Shown here: one piece after another, positions 14,958 through 22,887 of the stretch
How the letters are laid out: every line of letters begins with the position of its first letter
How positions within the stretch are numbered: position 1 is the stretch's first letter
Source: Pseudomonadota bacterium
GTDB lineage: Bacteria; Pseudomonadota; Gammaproteobacteria; Burkholderiales; Thiobacillaceae
Direction of reading: 5' to 3'
DNA: 39,444 bases
Assembly (NCBI GenBank): GCA_021847835.1
Contig: JAJZPR010000024.1
Location: 1-39,444 of the forward strand
Notes under the pieces: generated by a model
Databases searched by the model: none
Told to the model about the DNA's origin: nothing
What the model saw: the letters and a program-made list of their open reading frames with translations, nothing else
Program-made: the position numbers and the translations under genes

Positions 14958-16187
14958 ATGGCTTACTTCGCTTACAAAGCCCGCAATGCCCGCGGCGAGC
15001 TGATCCAGGGCGTGCTCGAAAGCCCGGACAGCGGCGCCGTCGCCGACCAGCTTTTCAATACCGGCGTCACGCCGGTCGATATCCGGGAAACCCGGAAGCC
15101 GGCCGCGAGCGGCAAGGGCGGCTGGTGGGAGCGCCTCACCGAGCCCAAGGTGCGCCCGCTCGACGTGCAGCTGTTCAGCCGGCAGATGTACACCCTGCTC
15201 AAGGCCGGCGTGCCCATCATGCGCGGCCTGGCGGGGCTACGGGAATCGGCCGGCAACCCCGCCTTCGCCCGCATGCTGCAGGACCTGCGCGAATCGCTCG
15301 ATTCCGGGCGCGAACTGTCCGCCAGCCTGCGCCGCCACCCCGCCGTGTTCGACCCCTTCTACATCAGCATGGTGCGCGTGGGCGAAACCACGGGCCGGCT
15401 CGACGAGGTTTTCCTGCACCTGTTCGACCACCTCGAATTCGAGCGCGACATGAAAAGCCGCGTGCGCGCCGCCATGCGCTACCCGCTGTTCGTCATCATT
15501 GCCATGATCGCGGCCATCGCGATCATCAACCTGTTCGTCATCCCCGCCTTCGCCAAGGTCTATGCCGGCTTCGGCGCCGAACTGCCGCTGATGACGCGGA
15601 TGCTCATCGCCGCCTCCGACTTCAGCGTGCATTACTGGCCGCTCATGCTGGCCATCATCGCCGCCGCCGCGCTCGCCTTCCGCATGTACATCGCCACGCC
15701 CAACGGCGCCTACCGCTGGGACAAGGCCAAGCTGCGCTTTCCCGTCATGGGCAAGATCATGCTGAAAAGCGCGCTGGCGCGTTTCGCGCGCAGCTTCTCG
15801 CTGGCCGGCAAGAGCGGCGTGCCGGTGCTGCAGGGCCTCAACGTGGTGGCCCAGACGGTGGACAACAAATACATCGAAAGCCGCATCGAACAGATGCGCG
15901 ACGGCGTGGAGCGCGGCGAAAGCATCCTGCGCACCGCCATGACCGCCGGCGTGTTCACCCCCGTGGTCCTGCAGATGATCGCGGTGGGCGAGGAAACCGG
16001 CGAGATCGACAGCCTCATGGCCGAAATCGCCGACATGTACGAGCGCGAAGTCGACTACGAACTGAAAACCCTCTCCTCACAGATCGAGCCCATCCTCATC
16101 CTGTGCCTGGGCGTGCTGGTGCTGATCCTCGCCCTGGGCGTGTTCCTGCCGATCTGGGATCTGGGCAGCGCGGCGCTGAAGCGGTGA
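14958..16187 (+). CDS. mshG: MSHA pilus inner-membrane platform protein MshG (PilC/GspF family)
   Basis: The 409-residue polytopic protein is the platform that couples MshE to pilin insertion. It has the two GspF domain repeats: LFSRQMYTLLKAGVPIMRGL (about residues 68-87) opens the first and FARSFSLAGKSGVPVLQGL (about 276-294) the second. Three membrane segments are visible: PLFVIIAMIAAIAIINLFVI (about 175-194), WPLMLAIIAAAALAFRMYI (about 233-251) and the C-terminal ILILCLGVLVLILALGVFLP (about 377-396). The ATG is chosen from the family start MAYFAYKA. No Shine-Dalgarno precedes it because the DNA before it is the heptamer repeat. Its stop overlaps the next start (GTGA), indicating coupling to the prepilin gene. 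Confidence 0.95.
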   Translation: MAYFAYKARNARGELIQGVLESPDSGAVADQLFNTGVTPVDIRETRKPAASGKGGWWERLTEPKVRPLDVQLFSRQMYTLLKAGVPIMRGLAGLRESAGNPAFARMLQDLRESLDSGRELSASLRRHPAVFDPFYISMVRVGETTGRLDEVFLHLFDHLEFERDMKSRVRAAMRYPLFVIIAMIAAIAIINLFVIPAFAKVYAGFGAELPLMTRMLIAASDFSVHYWPLMLAIIAAAALAFRMYIATPNGAYRWDKAKLRFPVMGKIMLKSALARFARSFSLAGKSGVPVLQGLNVVAQTVDNKYIESRIEQMRDGVERGESILRTAMTAGVFTPVVLQMIAVGEETGEIDSLMAEIADMYEREVDYELKTLSSQIEPILILCLGVLVLILALGVFLPIWDLGSAALKR

Positions 16188-16720
16188 GCCGCAAGTCAAA
16201 ACCTGCCCCCGGGCACGCTTCCAGAGGCTTCACCCTGCTGGAACTGGCGGTCGCGGGTGCCGTCATCGCCATCCTCGCGGCCGTCCTGCTGAGCCGGCTG
16301 CTGCGCTATCAAGAACTCGCCGAAAAAACCGCTATGGAAACCACGGTCGTCAACATGCGCAGCGGCCTGCGGGCGCGCGTGGCGGAACTGATCATCCAGG
16401 GCCGCACGGACGAAATCGGGGCGCTCGGCCGGGAAAACCCCATCGGCTGGCTGGACGCCCCGCCGGCGAATTACGCCGGGGAGCTGGACCGCCCCGGGCA
16501 GGGCGCCCTCAGGCCGGGATACTGGTACTTCGATGGCGCGCGCCGGGAACTGGTCTACCTGCCGCATCGCAACAGGCATCTGAAGCCCGGCCCGGACGGC
16601 ACGAAGGCCATCCGCTTCCGCGCCACCGCAATGACGCGGCAGGACGAAACGGGGCCGGCTCCCGTGCTGGCGGGTGCGGCCATCACGCCGGTCGTTCCGT
16701 ATGACTGGCCGGTGTTTTAA
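16184..16720 (+). CDS. Prepilin-like protein (MshF/MshB position)
   Basis: The 178-residue protein starts at GTG, overlapping the mshG stop by four bases. A basic leader (KSKPAPGHAS) precedes the type IV prepilin cleavage site R-G|F-T-L-L-E-L, followed by the hydrophobic helix AVAGAVIAILAAVLLSRLL. The peptidase PilD would cut after Gly and methylate Phe. The globular part has WYFDGARRELVYLPHRNRHL, a sequence I recall from MshF-type proteins. Position right after mshG supports a role in the MSHA base or a minor pilin. Whether to name it MshF or MshB is open. Confidence 0.75.
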   Translation: MSRKSKPAPGHASRGFTLLELAVAGAVIAILAAVLLSRLLRYQELAEKTAMETTVVNMRSGLRARVAELIIQGRTDEIGALGRENPIGWLDAPPANYAGELDRPGQGALRPGYWYFDGARRELVYLPHRNRHLKPGPDGTKAIRFRATAMTRQDETGPAPVLAGAAITPVVPYDWPVF

Positions 16721-16730
16721 GCCAGTGAAC

Positions 16731-16783
16731 AGTTGTCAGTTTTCAGCAAAAGCGCCGTTACTGACGACTGATAACTGACAACT
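16731..16783. repeat. Inverted repeat AGTTGTCAGTT between prepilin and pilin genes
   Basis: AGTTGTCAGTT (16731-16741) and AACTGACAACT (16773-16783) are perfect 11-bp inverted copies enclosing 31 bp. The same kind of word (CAGTTTTCAG/ACTGAAAAC) recurs at 27398-27427. It would form a hairpin upstream of the first pilin gene; no T-tract follows. It looks like a member of a third dispersed repeat family and could trim or protect pilin mRNA. Confidence 0.6.
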
Positions 16784-16800
16784 AGTTAAGGAGCCATGAA

Positions 16801-17271
16801 TTGAACAAGCAGCAAACCGGTTTTACCCTCATCGAACTGGTCGTCGTCATCACCATCATCGGCGTGCTGGCGGCGATGGCCCTGCCCCGCTTCGCCGCCC
16901 TCCAGGCCGACGCCCGCATCGCCAAGATGCAGGGCGCCGTGGGTTCCATGAAAGGCGCGGCCGCCATGGCCCACGCCATGCTGGTCAGCCGCGGTTATGC
17001 CGCCGACTTTTCGGGCAATCCCGCGGCGCCGGACATCAATATCGAGGGAGTGGACGTGGTCTACGCCAACGGCTATCCCGACAACACCGTGATCGCCGCC
17101 CTGGCCGGCATCGCCGCGCCGGATTACGTGATTGCCACTCCGAATGCCACCACGGCAACCATCCAGCCCGACGCCAGCCACGCCGCCTGCCAGGCAAGCT
17201 ATGGCGAGGCCGCCGCAGGCGCCCAGCCGACCTACAATGTCGCCGGGCTGACGCTGGCCAACTGCGATTGA
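16801..17271 (+). CDS. MshA-type pilin (first copy)
   Basis: The 156-residue pilin starts with TTG at 16801: AAGGAG lies seven bases upstream, while the nearby ATG at 16796 is out of frame and stops at once. A very short leader (MNKQQTG) precedes F-T-L-I-E-L-V-V-V-I, the canonical class with Glu at +5. The pattern LPRFAALQADARIAKMQGA (about 29-47) is typical of MSHA pilins. Two Cys near the C-terminus (HAACQA and LANCD) can form the pilin disulfide loop. It could be the major pilin or a close minor pilin; a second MshA-type gene follows. A rare start codon would lower its translation, favouring the second gene as the major subunit (inference). Confidence 0.85.
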   Translation: MNKQQTGFTLIELVVVITIIGVLAAMALPRFAALQADARIAKMQGAVGSMKGAAAMAHAMLVSRGYAADFSGNPAAPDINIEGVDVVYANGYPDNTVIAALAGIAAPDYVIATPNATTATIQPDASHAACQASYGEAAAGAQPTYNVAGLTLANCD

Positions 17272-17440
17272 CGGTCTTCACCCTGGCCGCATGCCGCTAG
17301 TCGGAAATTACCCCCCAAACCCGCCCCGAAACCCTAAAGAAGCGGCGGCGGATAGGCGATAATAGCCACGAAGCACGGACAGCCCACTGCCTGATGCTGA
17401 AATGAAAGAAGCAAAAGTTTTTACCTTACGGGAGAATTCA

Positions 17441-17815
17441 ATGATGCGGAGCACACAAGAAAAAGGTTTCACCCTGATCGAACTGGTCGTGGTGATCGTC
17501 ATTCTGGGCATACTGGCGGCGGTTGCCGTGCCCAAGTACATCGATCTCAGTACCGATGCCAAGAATGCGGCGGTATCCGGCGCCGTACAGTCCGTTGGCT
17601 CGGCCATCGCCATCGCTGTCGCGCGGAAAAAAGCCGCCCCGACCGCCGACGAAGTGGCGGCCGAACTGCCCGGTTCGTCCTGCAATGCCGGCAAGATCCA
17701 GACCCCAACCGCCGCGCCGCGTGTGGATGTTAGTCTGACCAAAACGGACAACACAGCCGCTACCGCCTGTGCCGATCTTATCGGTGGGGTCGGAACCGGC
17801 GTCTACGTTCCCTGA
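17441..17815 (+). CDS. mshA: MshA-type pilin (second copy, candidate major pilin)
   Basis: The 124-residue protein starts at ATG 17441, seven bases after GGGAG; an upstream in-frame ATG at 17402 lacks these signals. The leader MMRSTQEKG precedes F-T-L-I-E-L-V-V-V-I-V-I-L-G-I-L, then VPKYIDLSTDAKNAAVSGAV, very like MSHA major pilins. Two Cys (SSCNAG and TACADL) can close a loop. It stands alone: a 169-bp spacer precedes it (no confident promoter; GATAAT near 17358 is a possible -10) and a very strong terminator follows. That isolation would let it be made in excess over the minor pilins, as expected of a main fibre subunit. Confidence 0.85.
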   Translation: MMRSTQEKGFTLIELVVVIVILGILAAVAVPKYIDLSTDAKNAAVSGAVQSVGSAIAIAVARKKAAPTADEVAAELPGSSCNAGKIQTPTAAPRVDVSLTKTDNTAATACADLIGGVGTGVYVP

Positions 17816-17835
17816 CTGAAATCCAGTGGCTAACT

Positions 17836-17872
17836 CGCCGCACCATCCCGGCCGGGATGGTGCGGCGTTTTT
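17836..17872 (+). terminator. Strong terminator after the candidate major pilin gene
   Basis: Positions 17836-17867 are a perfect 32-bp palindrome (CGCCGCACCATCCCGG and its complement, no spacer) followed by TTTTT. It lies inside the msh cluster, so read-through past it would set the low level of the minor pilins. Confidence 0.93.
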
Positions 17873-17899
17873 CCTGAACGGCCGCACTTCGGTGTCGTC

Positions 17900-18385
17900 A
17901 TGAAGCGCTTTCCCTTGCGGCAGTCCGGCTTCACCCTGGTCGAGTTGGTCGTGGTCATGGTGCTGCTCGCCATCCTGGCAGTGGTTGCCCTGCCGCGCTT
18001 CGATGCGGCGGAAACCACCGCCGGTTTCCAGGCCGGGCGGCTCGCGCGTGACATCCGCCACATGCAGATGCTCGCCATCACCTGGAGCCAGCCGCTGAAG
18101 CTCACGACTGCAGGTAGCGGCTACAGCGTGAGCTGCCCCGCCGCCGGCACTACCCCGCCGTGCAACGCCAGCCCCGTCATCGACCCCGCAACCGGCAAGG
18201 CATTCCAGGTCAGCCTGGAGAATGCCGTCACTGTTTCCGGCGGCCCGCTTGAAGTGGACAGCCTGGGCCGCCCGCGCAGCGGCGCAAGCCTCGCCGCGGC
18301 GAACACGGTCTTCACCCTCAGCGGCGGGTCAAGCTCGTTCTCCGTCACGACGGCGCCCATCAGCGGCTTCACGCAGGTGAACTGA
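17900..18385 (+). CDS. MshC-like minor prepilin
   Basis: The 161-residue protein has leader MKRFPLRQSG then F-T-L-V-E-L-V-V-V-M-V-L-L-A-I-L. The following LPRFDAAETTAGFQAGRLARDIRHMQMLAITWSQPL region matches GspH/FimT/MshC-type pseudopilins, which prime assembly at the pilus tip. Two Cys (VSCPAAG, PPCNAS) lie close together. There is no strong Shine-Dalgarno (GGTG only). It starts 28 bp after the T-run of the terminator and is followed after 2 bp by the next minor pilin gene. Confidence 0.8.
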   Translation: MKRFPLRQSGFTLVELVVVMVLLAILAVVALPRFDAAETTAGFQAGRLARDIRHMQMLAITWSQPLKLTTAGSGYSVSCPAAGTTPPCNASPVIDPATGKAFQVSLENAVTVSGGPLEVDSLGRPRSGASLAAANTVFTLSGGSSSFSVTTAPISGFTQVN

Positions 18386-18387
18386 GC

Positions 18388-18798
18388 ATGCGCCGCCGCT
18401 TCGGAAATGGATTCACACTGATCGAACTCGTCGCGGTCATTGTCGTGCTCGGCATCGCCGCGGCAATCTTCGCCACGGGCTTCGCGCAACTGCCGCGTTC
18501 GCTGGGCGTGGACGAGGAGGTGCAGACCGCCGCTCAGCTTGCCCAGGCGTGCGGCGAGCACATCGTCGCCTTCCGCCGCGACAGCGATCCGAGCCGGGGC
18601 TATGACAATATTCCGACCGGCACGGGCATCGCCATCTGCAACGGCCTGGCGCTGCCGGCCGGCTACACGCGCAGCGTGGACGTGAGCGACGCCGGCGGTG
18701 CCGCGCCCTGTCCCGCGGGCGCCGCCTGCAAGCAGGCGGTGGTCACCGCGAGCGGCAGCGCCTACTCGAGCCGGATAACGTTTCTTCTCGTCAAATGA
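18388..18798 (+). CDS. MshD-like minor prepilin
   Basis: The 136-residue protein has a very short leader MRRRFGNG before F-T-L-I-E-L-V-A-V-I-V-V-L-G-I. The globular part contains three Cys pairs' worth of residues (AQACGE, AICNGL, APCPAG, AACKQA) and ends in SSRITFLLVK. It is probably incorporated near the pilus tip with the MshC, O and P types. The assignment rests mainly on order and size. It overlaps the next start by four bases (ATGA). Confidence 0.7.
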   Translation: MRRRFGNGFTLIELVAVIVVLGIAAAIFATGFAQLPRSLGVDEEVQTAAQLAQACGEHIVAFRRDSDPSRGYDNIPTGTGIAICNGLALPAGYTRSVDVSDAGGAAPCPAGAACKQAVVTASGSAYSSRITFLLVK

Positions 18799-19355
18799 AA
18801 CCCTTGCCCGACTCCCGCCGCCCGAACCTGCCGCCCCCTGCGGGGAGCCAGCGCGGGGCGACGCTGCTCGAGCTGGTCATGGTCATCCTGATCGTCGGCA
18901 TCCTGGCCGCGGCCGGCAGCATCATGCTGGTCAAGGGGGTGGAAGCCTACTCCGTCACCGAGGAGAGCATCGACACCCTGAGCAAGCTGCGCTACGCCAC
19001 CGAGCGCGCGGCGCGCGAGATGCGCGAGGTGCGCCGCAACCCCGCCACGCCGACTGACTACGACATCGCCACGCGCACGGCCGGCACCTTCAGATTCACC
19101 AAGACCGACGGCACGACCGTCACGCTGACCGCCAGCCCGCCCCTGCTGACCGTGGCCTACAGTTCGCCCGCCGTCACCGCCACGCTGACCGACCAAGTGT
19201 CGAGCGCGGCCTTCAGCTACTTCCAGGCGGATGGCACGACGGCCGCGACTGGCAATGCCGACATCGCGTTCGCGGAACTGAATCTCACGCTCACCAGCGC
19301 GCTCGGCGGCAACTACAGCCAGCGCACCCGCGTCGCCCTGCGGAACAGGCAATGA
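18795..19355 (+). CDS. mshO: MshO-like minor prepilin
   Basis: The 186-residue protein has a long leader (about 20 residues, MKPLPDSRRPNLPPPAGSQR) and a prepilin site G|A-T-L-L-E-L-V-M-V-I-L-I-V-G-I-L, with Ala instead of Phe at +1. Ala at +1 is tolerated by prepilin peptidases, and Glu at +5 is kept. The pattern IDTLSKLRYATERAAREMRE (about 57-76) is characteristic of MshO/PilW-type proteins. Overlaps of four bases at both ends indicate translation coupled to its neighbours. Confidence 0.8.
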   Translation: MKPLPDSRRPNLPPPAGSQRGATLLELVMVILIVGILAAAGSIMLVKGVEAYSVTEESIDTLSKLRYATERAAREMREVRRNPATPTDYDIATRTAGTFRFTKTDGTTVTLTASPPLLTVAYSSPAVTATLTDQVSSAAFSYFQADGTTAATGNADIAFAELNLTLTSALGGNYSQRTRVALRNRQ

Positions 19356-20434
19356 ACCGGCCGCCCGCAATACCTCCGGCACGCCAGCGCGGCATCGTTT
19401 CCATCATCGCTGCGGTGGCGCTGCTCGTCATGGTCGGGCTGGCGCTGCGCATCGGCCTGGGCATGTCCGCCTCGAGCGCCATCGACAGCAGCGTCCAGAA
19501 CGACAGCGTAGAAGCCTTGTTCCTCGCGGAAAGCGCGGTCGAGCGCGGAGCCCGGCTGTTCGCCGCCGGCGGCACGTGCACGGCCGCCGGGCTGGAGGCC
19601 GGAACCGATTTCAATCTCGGCCGCGGCCGCTTCAGGGTGCTGGACACGCCCGCCCCCGCCCTGGTCTCGGGCAATTGCCGCTTCCAGGCGCGCGGCGAAA
19701 TCATCCCGACCGGACAGTCACGCACCGTCGAGGTGGTTGTCGCGCCCGGCGCCATCCGGCTGAATGGCACGCCGACGGTTTCCAAGGGAAATGGCAGCAG
19801 CCTCAGCTGGTCCCATACCGTGGAGGCGGGCGCCAACCGGCTGCTGATCGTAGGCGTCTCGTGGCGCAGCGACGACGGCCAGACCGTCAGCAGCGTGAGC
19901 TATGCCGGCCAGCCCATGACGCCCGTGGTGGACAAAAGCCAGCCGGCTGCCGCTACCGGCGCCACCCGGGTCACGGTGCAGATTTTCCGCCTGATCGACC
20001 CGCCGGTCGGCACAGCTGACGTGAACGTCACCCTGAGCGCAGCCACGGGGGTGGTCGGCGGCGCGCTCGCCTTGTCGGGTGTGAATCAGACTACCCCCAT
20101 CGAGGCCACCGCCAGCAACTCCGACCGCAGCACGACGCCGAACGTGAGCGTGATGACGCTCACCGGCAATGCCTGGGTGGTCGATACTGTCGCGCGTTTC
20201 GGCGCCGGCACCTTGACCATGACCGCGGCCGCCAACCGCAGCGAGGCGTGGAACACCAAAATCGGCGGCAAGAATCAGGTTGGCGGCGCCGCTTCCTACC
20301 GTGGCCCGATCAGCCCGCCGGCGACGGTTGCCATGGACTGGACCTGGGATGCAAACAATCACTGGGCCGCAACGGCCGTGGCGGTCAAGCCGGGCGGAAG
20401 CGGGGTGATCAACTGGCGTGAAGTGGTCAAGTAG
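19352..20434 (+). CDS. mshP: MshP/PilX-like protein with a large inserted beta-sandwich domain
   Basis: The 360-residue protein has a PilX/MshP-type N-terminus: R-Q-R-G-I-V-S-I-I-A-A-V-A-L-L-V-M-V without the +5 Glu, then the conserved QNDSVEALFLAESAVERGA (about 49-67). MshP proteins are normally about 150 residues. Here a region of about 215 residues (130-345), rich in beta strands, Thr, Val and Gly, is added: SWSHTVEAGANRLLIVGVSW, VSSVSYAGQPM, IFRLIDPPVGTADVNVTLS and ALALSGVNQTTPI. From memory, this set of motifs recurs in exported proteins of environmental bacteria. The protein ends in INWREVVK, as PilX/MshP-like proteins often do, so the domain is inserted before that tail. A tip adhesin is a reasonable inference. 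No mshQ-like gene is present. Confidence 0.78.
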   Translation: MNRPPAIPPARQRGIVSIIAAVALLVMVGLALRIGLGMSASSAIDSSVQNDSVEALFLAESAVERGARLFAAGGTCTAAGLEAGTDFNLGRGRFRVLDTPAPALVSGNCRFQARGEIIPTGQSRTVEVVVAPGAIRLNGTPTVSKGNGSSLSWSHTVEAGANRLLIVGVSWRSDDGQTVSSVSYAGQPMTPVVDKSQPAAATGATRVTVQIFRLIDPPVGTADVNVTLSAATGVVGGALALSGVNQTTPIEATASNSDRSTTPNVSVMTLTGNAWVVDTVARFGAGTLTMTAAANRSEAWNTKIGGKNQVGGAASYRGPISPPATVAMDWTWDANNHWAATAVAVKPGGSGVINWREVVK

Positions 20435-20595
20435 GGGGATGACAGGCATATCCGATTGCATCCACAGGCACGGAAGGCGCGGGGGAAAAGTGGCACGCCG
20501 CCTGGAAGACGGGAGCCTCCATGATTCCCGTTCAAAATCAATTGACGGCGTCATCTTATTGAATTAGTTTCGGAAAAACAAAAGCAGACTGCGGC

Positions 20596-21534
20596 ATGGG
20601 GATATTCAACAGAACAAAAAAATCCGAGGGATGGATGGCGATCACGCTGCTGGGTGACGCGGCATGCGCCGCGCACGTCCGCCGCGTCTCGTCCGCTGCT
20701 CCGGTGGTGACGCTGGCGGCCTGCCATGCGGGCGCATCCGCCGGGGAGGCGCTGGAAAAAATCGCGAAGGAATGCGACGCGGCCCGCCACCAGTGCACCA
20801 CCCTGCTGGCGCCGCGCGAATACCAGATCCTGTCGGTCGATTCGCCCAGCGTGCCGCCGGCCGAGCTGAAGACCGCCATGCGCTGGCGGCTGAAGGATTT
20901 GCTTGACTACCACATCGACGACGCGACCATCGATGTGCTGGATGTCCCGCAGGACAGGAACGCGCCGGCGCGCAGCCACACCCTGTATGCCATCGCCGCG
21001 CGCTCGGCCACCATCGAGCAGCGCCAGGACCTGTTCGGCCAGGCAAAAATCCCCCTCGCGGTCATCGACATCCCGGAAATGGCGCAGCGCAACATCGCCG
21101 CGCTGCTGGAAGCGGAAGGCCGCGGCATCGCCATGCTGTCCTTCGACGCCGACGGCGGCCTGCTCACCTTCAGCGCCGGCGGCGAACTCTATCTCGCGCG
21201 CCGCATCGACGTGCCGCTGCCCAGTGAATCCGATATTGAACGGAGAACCGCCGCCTTCGACAGGATCACCCTCGAACTGCAGCGCTCGCTCGACCACTTC
21301 GACCGCCAGTACCACTACATCACCCTGGCCAAGCTCGTGCTCGCTCCGCTCGGCCCCGATGGCGCGGGCTTGCGCGAGCACCTGGCGGAAAACCTCTACA
21401 TTCCGGTGGAAGCCCTCGATCTGGGCAGCGTGCTCGACCTCTCCGCCGTGCCGGCATTGCAGCAGCCGGAACAGCAGCAGCGCTATTTCATGACGCTCGG
21501 CGCCGCCCTGCGTCACGAGGAAAAGGCGCTATGA
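20596..21534 (+). CDS. mshI: MSHA biogenesis protein MshI (PilM-like)
   Basis: The 312-residue protein is the cytosolic actin-like component of the pilus alignment complex, related to PilM and GspL. Recognisable stretches are the CTTLLAPREYQILSVDSPSV region (about 68-87), MRWRLKDLLDYHIDDATIDV (about 95-114) and LTFSAGGELYLARRIDVPLP (about 191-210). No membrane segment is seen, as for PilM. The 161-bp gap before it may hold a promoter; TTGACG at 20542 is a possible -35 without a good -10. The start lacks a Shine-Dalgarno. It overlaps the PilN-like gene by four bases. Confidence 0.85.
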   Translation: MGIFNRTKKSEGWMAITLLGDAACAAHVRRVSSAAPVVTLAACHAGASAGEALEKIAKECDAARHQCTTLLAPREYQILSVDSPSVPPAELKTAMRWRLKDLLDYHIDDATIDVLDVPQDRNAPARSHTLYAIAARSATIEQRQDLFGQAKIPLAVIDIPEMAQRNIAALLEAEGRGIAMLSFDADGGLLTFSAGGELYLARRIDVPLPSESDIERRTAAFDRITLELQRSLDHFDRQYHYITLAKLVLAPLGPDGAGLREHLAENLYIPVEALDLGSVLDLSAVPALQQPEQQQRYFMTLGAALRHEEKAL

Positions 21535-22169
21535 GCCAGCAGATCAACCTTTACAATCCCCTACTGCTCAAGCAGCAGAAGCTGTTCTCGCTTGCCACCA
21601 TGGCGCAGGCGCTCGGCCTGATCCTGGCGGGCGCCCTGCTGTTTTATGCCTATGCCTGGCGCAACGCCGCCGCCATGGAAAAACAGGCCGCCGAGGCCAG
21701 CCGCATGCACGCCTCCACCCAGGCGCGCCTTGCAAGCCTGCAGGCCGAATCGGGCGCGGGCGCGCGCGCGCCCAGTACCCGGCTGCAGGAAGAAGTTGCG
21801 CGCCTGGAGGCGGAGCTGATCGCGCGCCAGAGCGTGCTCGCCCAGCTTGGGCGCGGCGAGTTCGGCAACAGGCAGGGGTTCTCCGAATACTTCCGCGCGC
21901 TGTCGCGGCAGACACTGGACGGCCTGTGGCTGACCGGCTTCCAGGTCACGGGCGCCGGCGAGATCTCGATCAGCGGCCGCGCGCTCGATCCCGAACTGGT
22001 GCCTGTCTTCATCGGCCAGCTGAAACGGGAAAAGGCGATGGCGGGCAAAACCTTCGCCACGCTCGAAATGCACCTGCCCGAATCCGCGCCCGCGCAAGAC
22101 GGCAAGGCGGCGCAGCCGCGCCACGTCGAATTCAGCCTGCACAACGCCGAAGCGGGGGCACCCAGATGA
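21531..22169 (+). CDS. PilN-like MSHA biogenesis protein
   Basis: The 212-residue bitopic inner-membrane protein opens with the PilN-type MSQQINLYNPLL, which in PilN binds PilM/MshI. One membrane segment (about residues 22-43, ATMAQALGLILAGALLFYAY) precedes a coiled-coil (about 50-105) and a small ferredoxin-like domain (FQVTGAGEISISGRALDPEL). It should join MshI and MshJ in the alignment complex. In Vibrio-type clusters this role is covered by the MshI/J region. Starts and stops overlap its neighbours by four bases on both sides. Confidence 0.85.
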   Translation: MSQQINLYNPLLLKQQKLFSLATMAQALGLILAGALLFYAYAWRNAAAMEKQAAEASRMHASTQARLASLQAESGAGARAPSTRLQEEVARLEAELIARQSVLAQLGRGEFGNRQGFSEYFRALSRQTLDGLWLTGFQVTGAGEISISGRALDPELVPVFIGQLKREKAMAGKTFATLEMHLPESAPAQDGKAAQPRHVEFSLHNAEAGAPR

Positions 22170-22873
22170 TGCAGTCCAGACAGCAATGGCGAAGCCTGGC
22201 GGAGCGCGTGGATGCCATGAGCCTGCGCGAACGCGCGCTCATCTTCCTCGCCGCCGTGCTGGTGCTGGTCACCCTGTTCAACAGCCTGCTCATCGATCCG
22301 CTGCTGGCGCGCCAGCGCATGCTGTCGCAGCAGATCGCGCAGACCCAGACACAGACCAATATCCTGCAGGTGCAAATCCAGGCCCTGGTGGCGGAGCAGA
22401 ACGCCGATCCCGACGCGGCGCTGCGCGCGCGCCTTGCGCAGTTGCAGCAGGAACTGGCAGGCGCGGACACCATTCTGCTCGATTACCGGAGCGGGCTGGT
22501 GCCGCCGCAACAGATGCCGGCGATGCTGAAAGACATGCTGCAGCGCAACCGCGCGCTGCGCCTGGTGTCGCTGAAAACCCTGCCGACGCAGAATCTTTCC
22601 GCTGCCGCCGCGCAGACCGCCGCACAAACGGCGAGCGTGCAGCCCGCATCCGGGCCGGCTCCGGCGCAGCAGGCGGCGGTGTTCCGGCACGGCGTGGAAA
22701 TCACCGTCGCAGGCAGCTATGCCGACCTGCTGCGCTACCTGACCGCGATGGAATCCTCGCCGTACCGCATGTTCTGGGGCAAGGCCGAGCTCAAGGCAGA
22801 CGCCTACCCCAAGACGACGCTCACCCTGACCCTGTACACCCTGAGCCTGGACCAGACGTGGTTGACGATATGA
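22166..22873 (+). CDS. mshJ: MSHA biogenesis protein MshJ (PilO/GspM-like)
   Basis: The 235-residue protein has a cytosolic N-terminus (SLAERVDAMSLRERALIF), a membrane segment (FLAAVLVLVTLFNSLLI, about 30-46) and a Gln-rich coiled-coil (LLARQRMLSQQIAQTQTQT). The periplasmic domain contains LRLVSLKTLP and the PilO-like HGVEITVAGSYADLLRYLTA followed by SSPYRMFWG. It should pair with the PilN-like protein and contact the secretin. Two ATGs (22166, 22169) overlap or abut the previous stop. The next gene's left heptamer arm begins 15 bp after its stop. Confidence 0.88.
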   Translation: MMQSRQQWRSLAERVDAMSLRERALIFLAAVLVLVTLFNSLLIDPLLARQRMLSQQIAQTQTQTNILQVQIQALVAEQNADPDAALRARLAQLQQELAGADTILLDYRSGLVPPQQMPAMLKDMLQRNRALRLVSLKTLPTQNLSAAAAQTAAQTASVQPASGPAPAQQAAVFRHGVEITVAGSYADLLRYLTAMESSPYRMFWGKAELKADAYPKTTLTLTLYTLSLDQTWLTI

Positions 22874-22887
22874 GACGGCAATGACAA

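Noticed and set aside
20491-20506. Possible sigma-54 promoter (TGGCACGCCGCCTGGA) before mshI
   Set aside because: The -24 half is perfect, but the -12 half (CTGGA) lacks the required GC dinucleotide at the right place.
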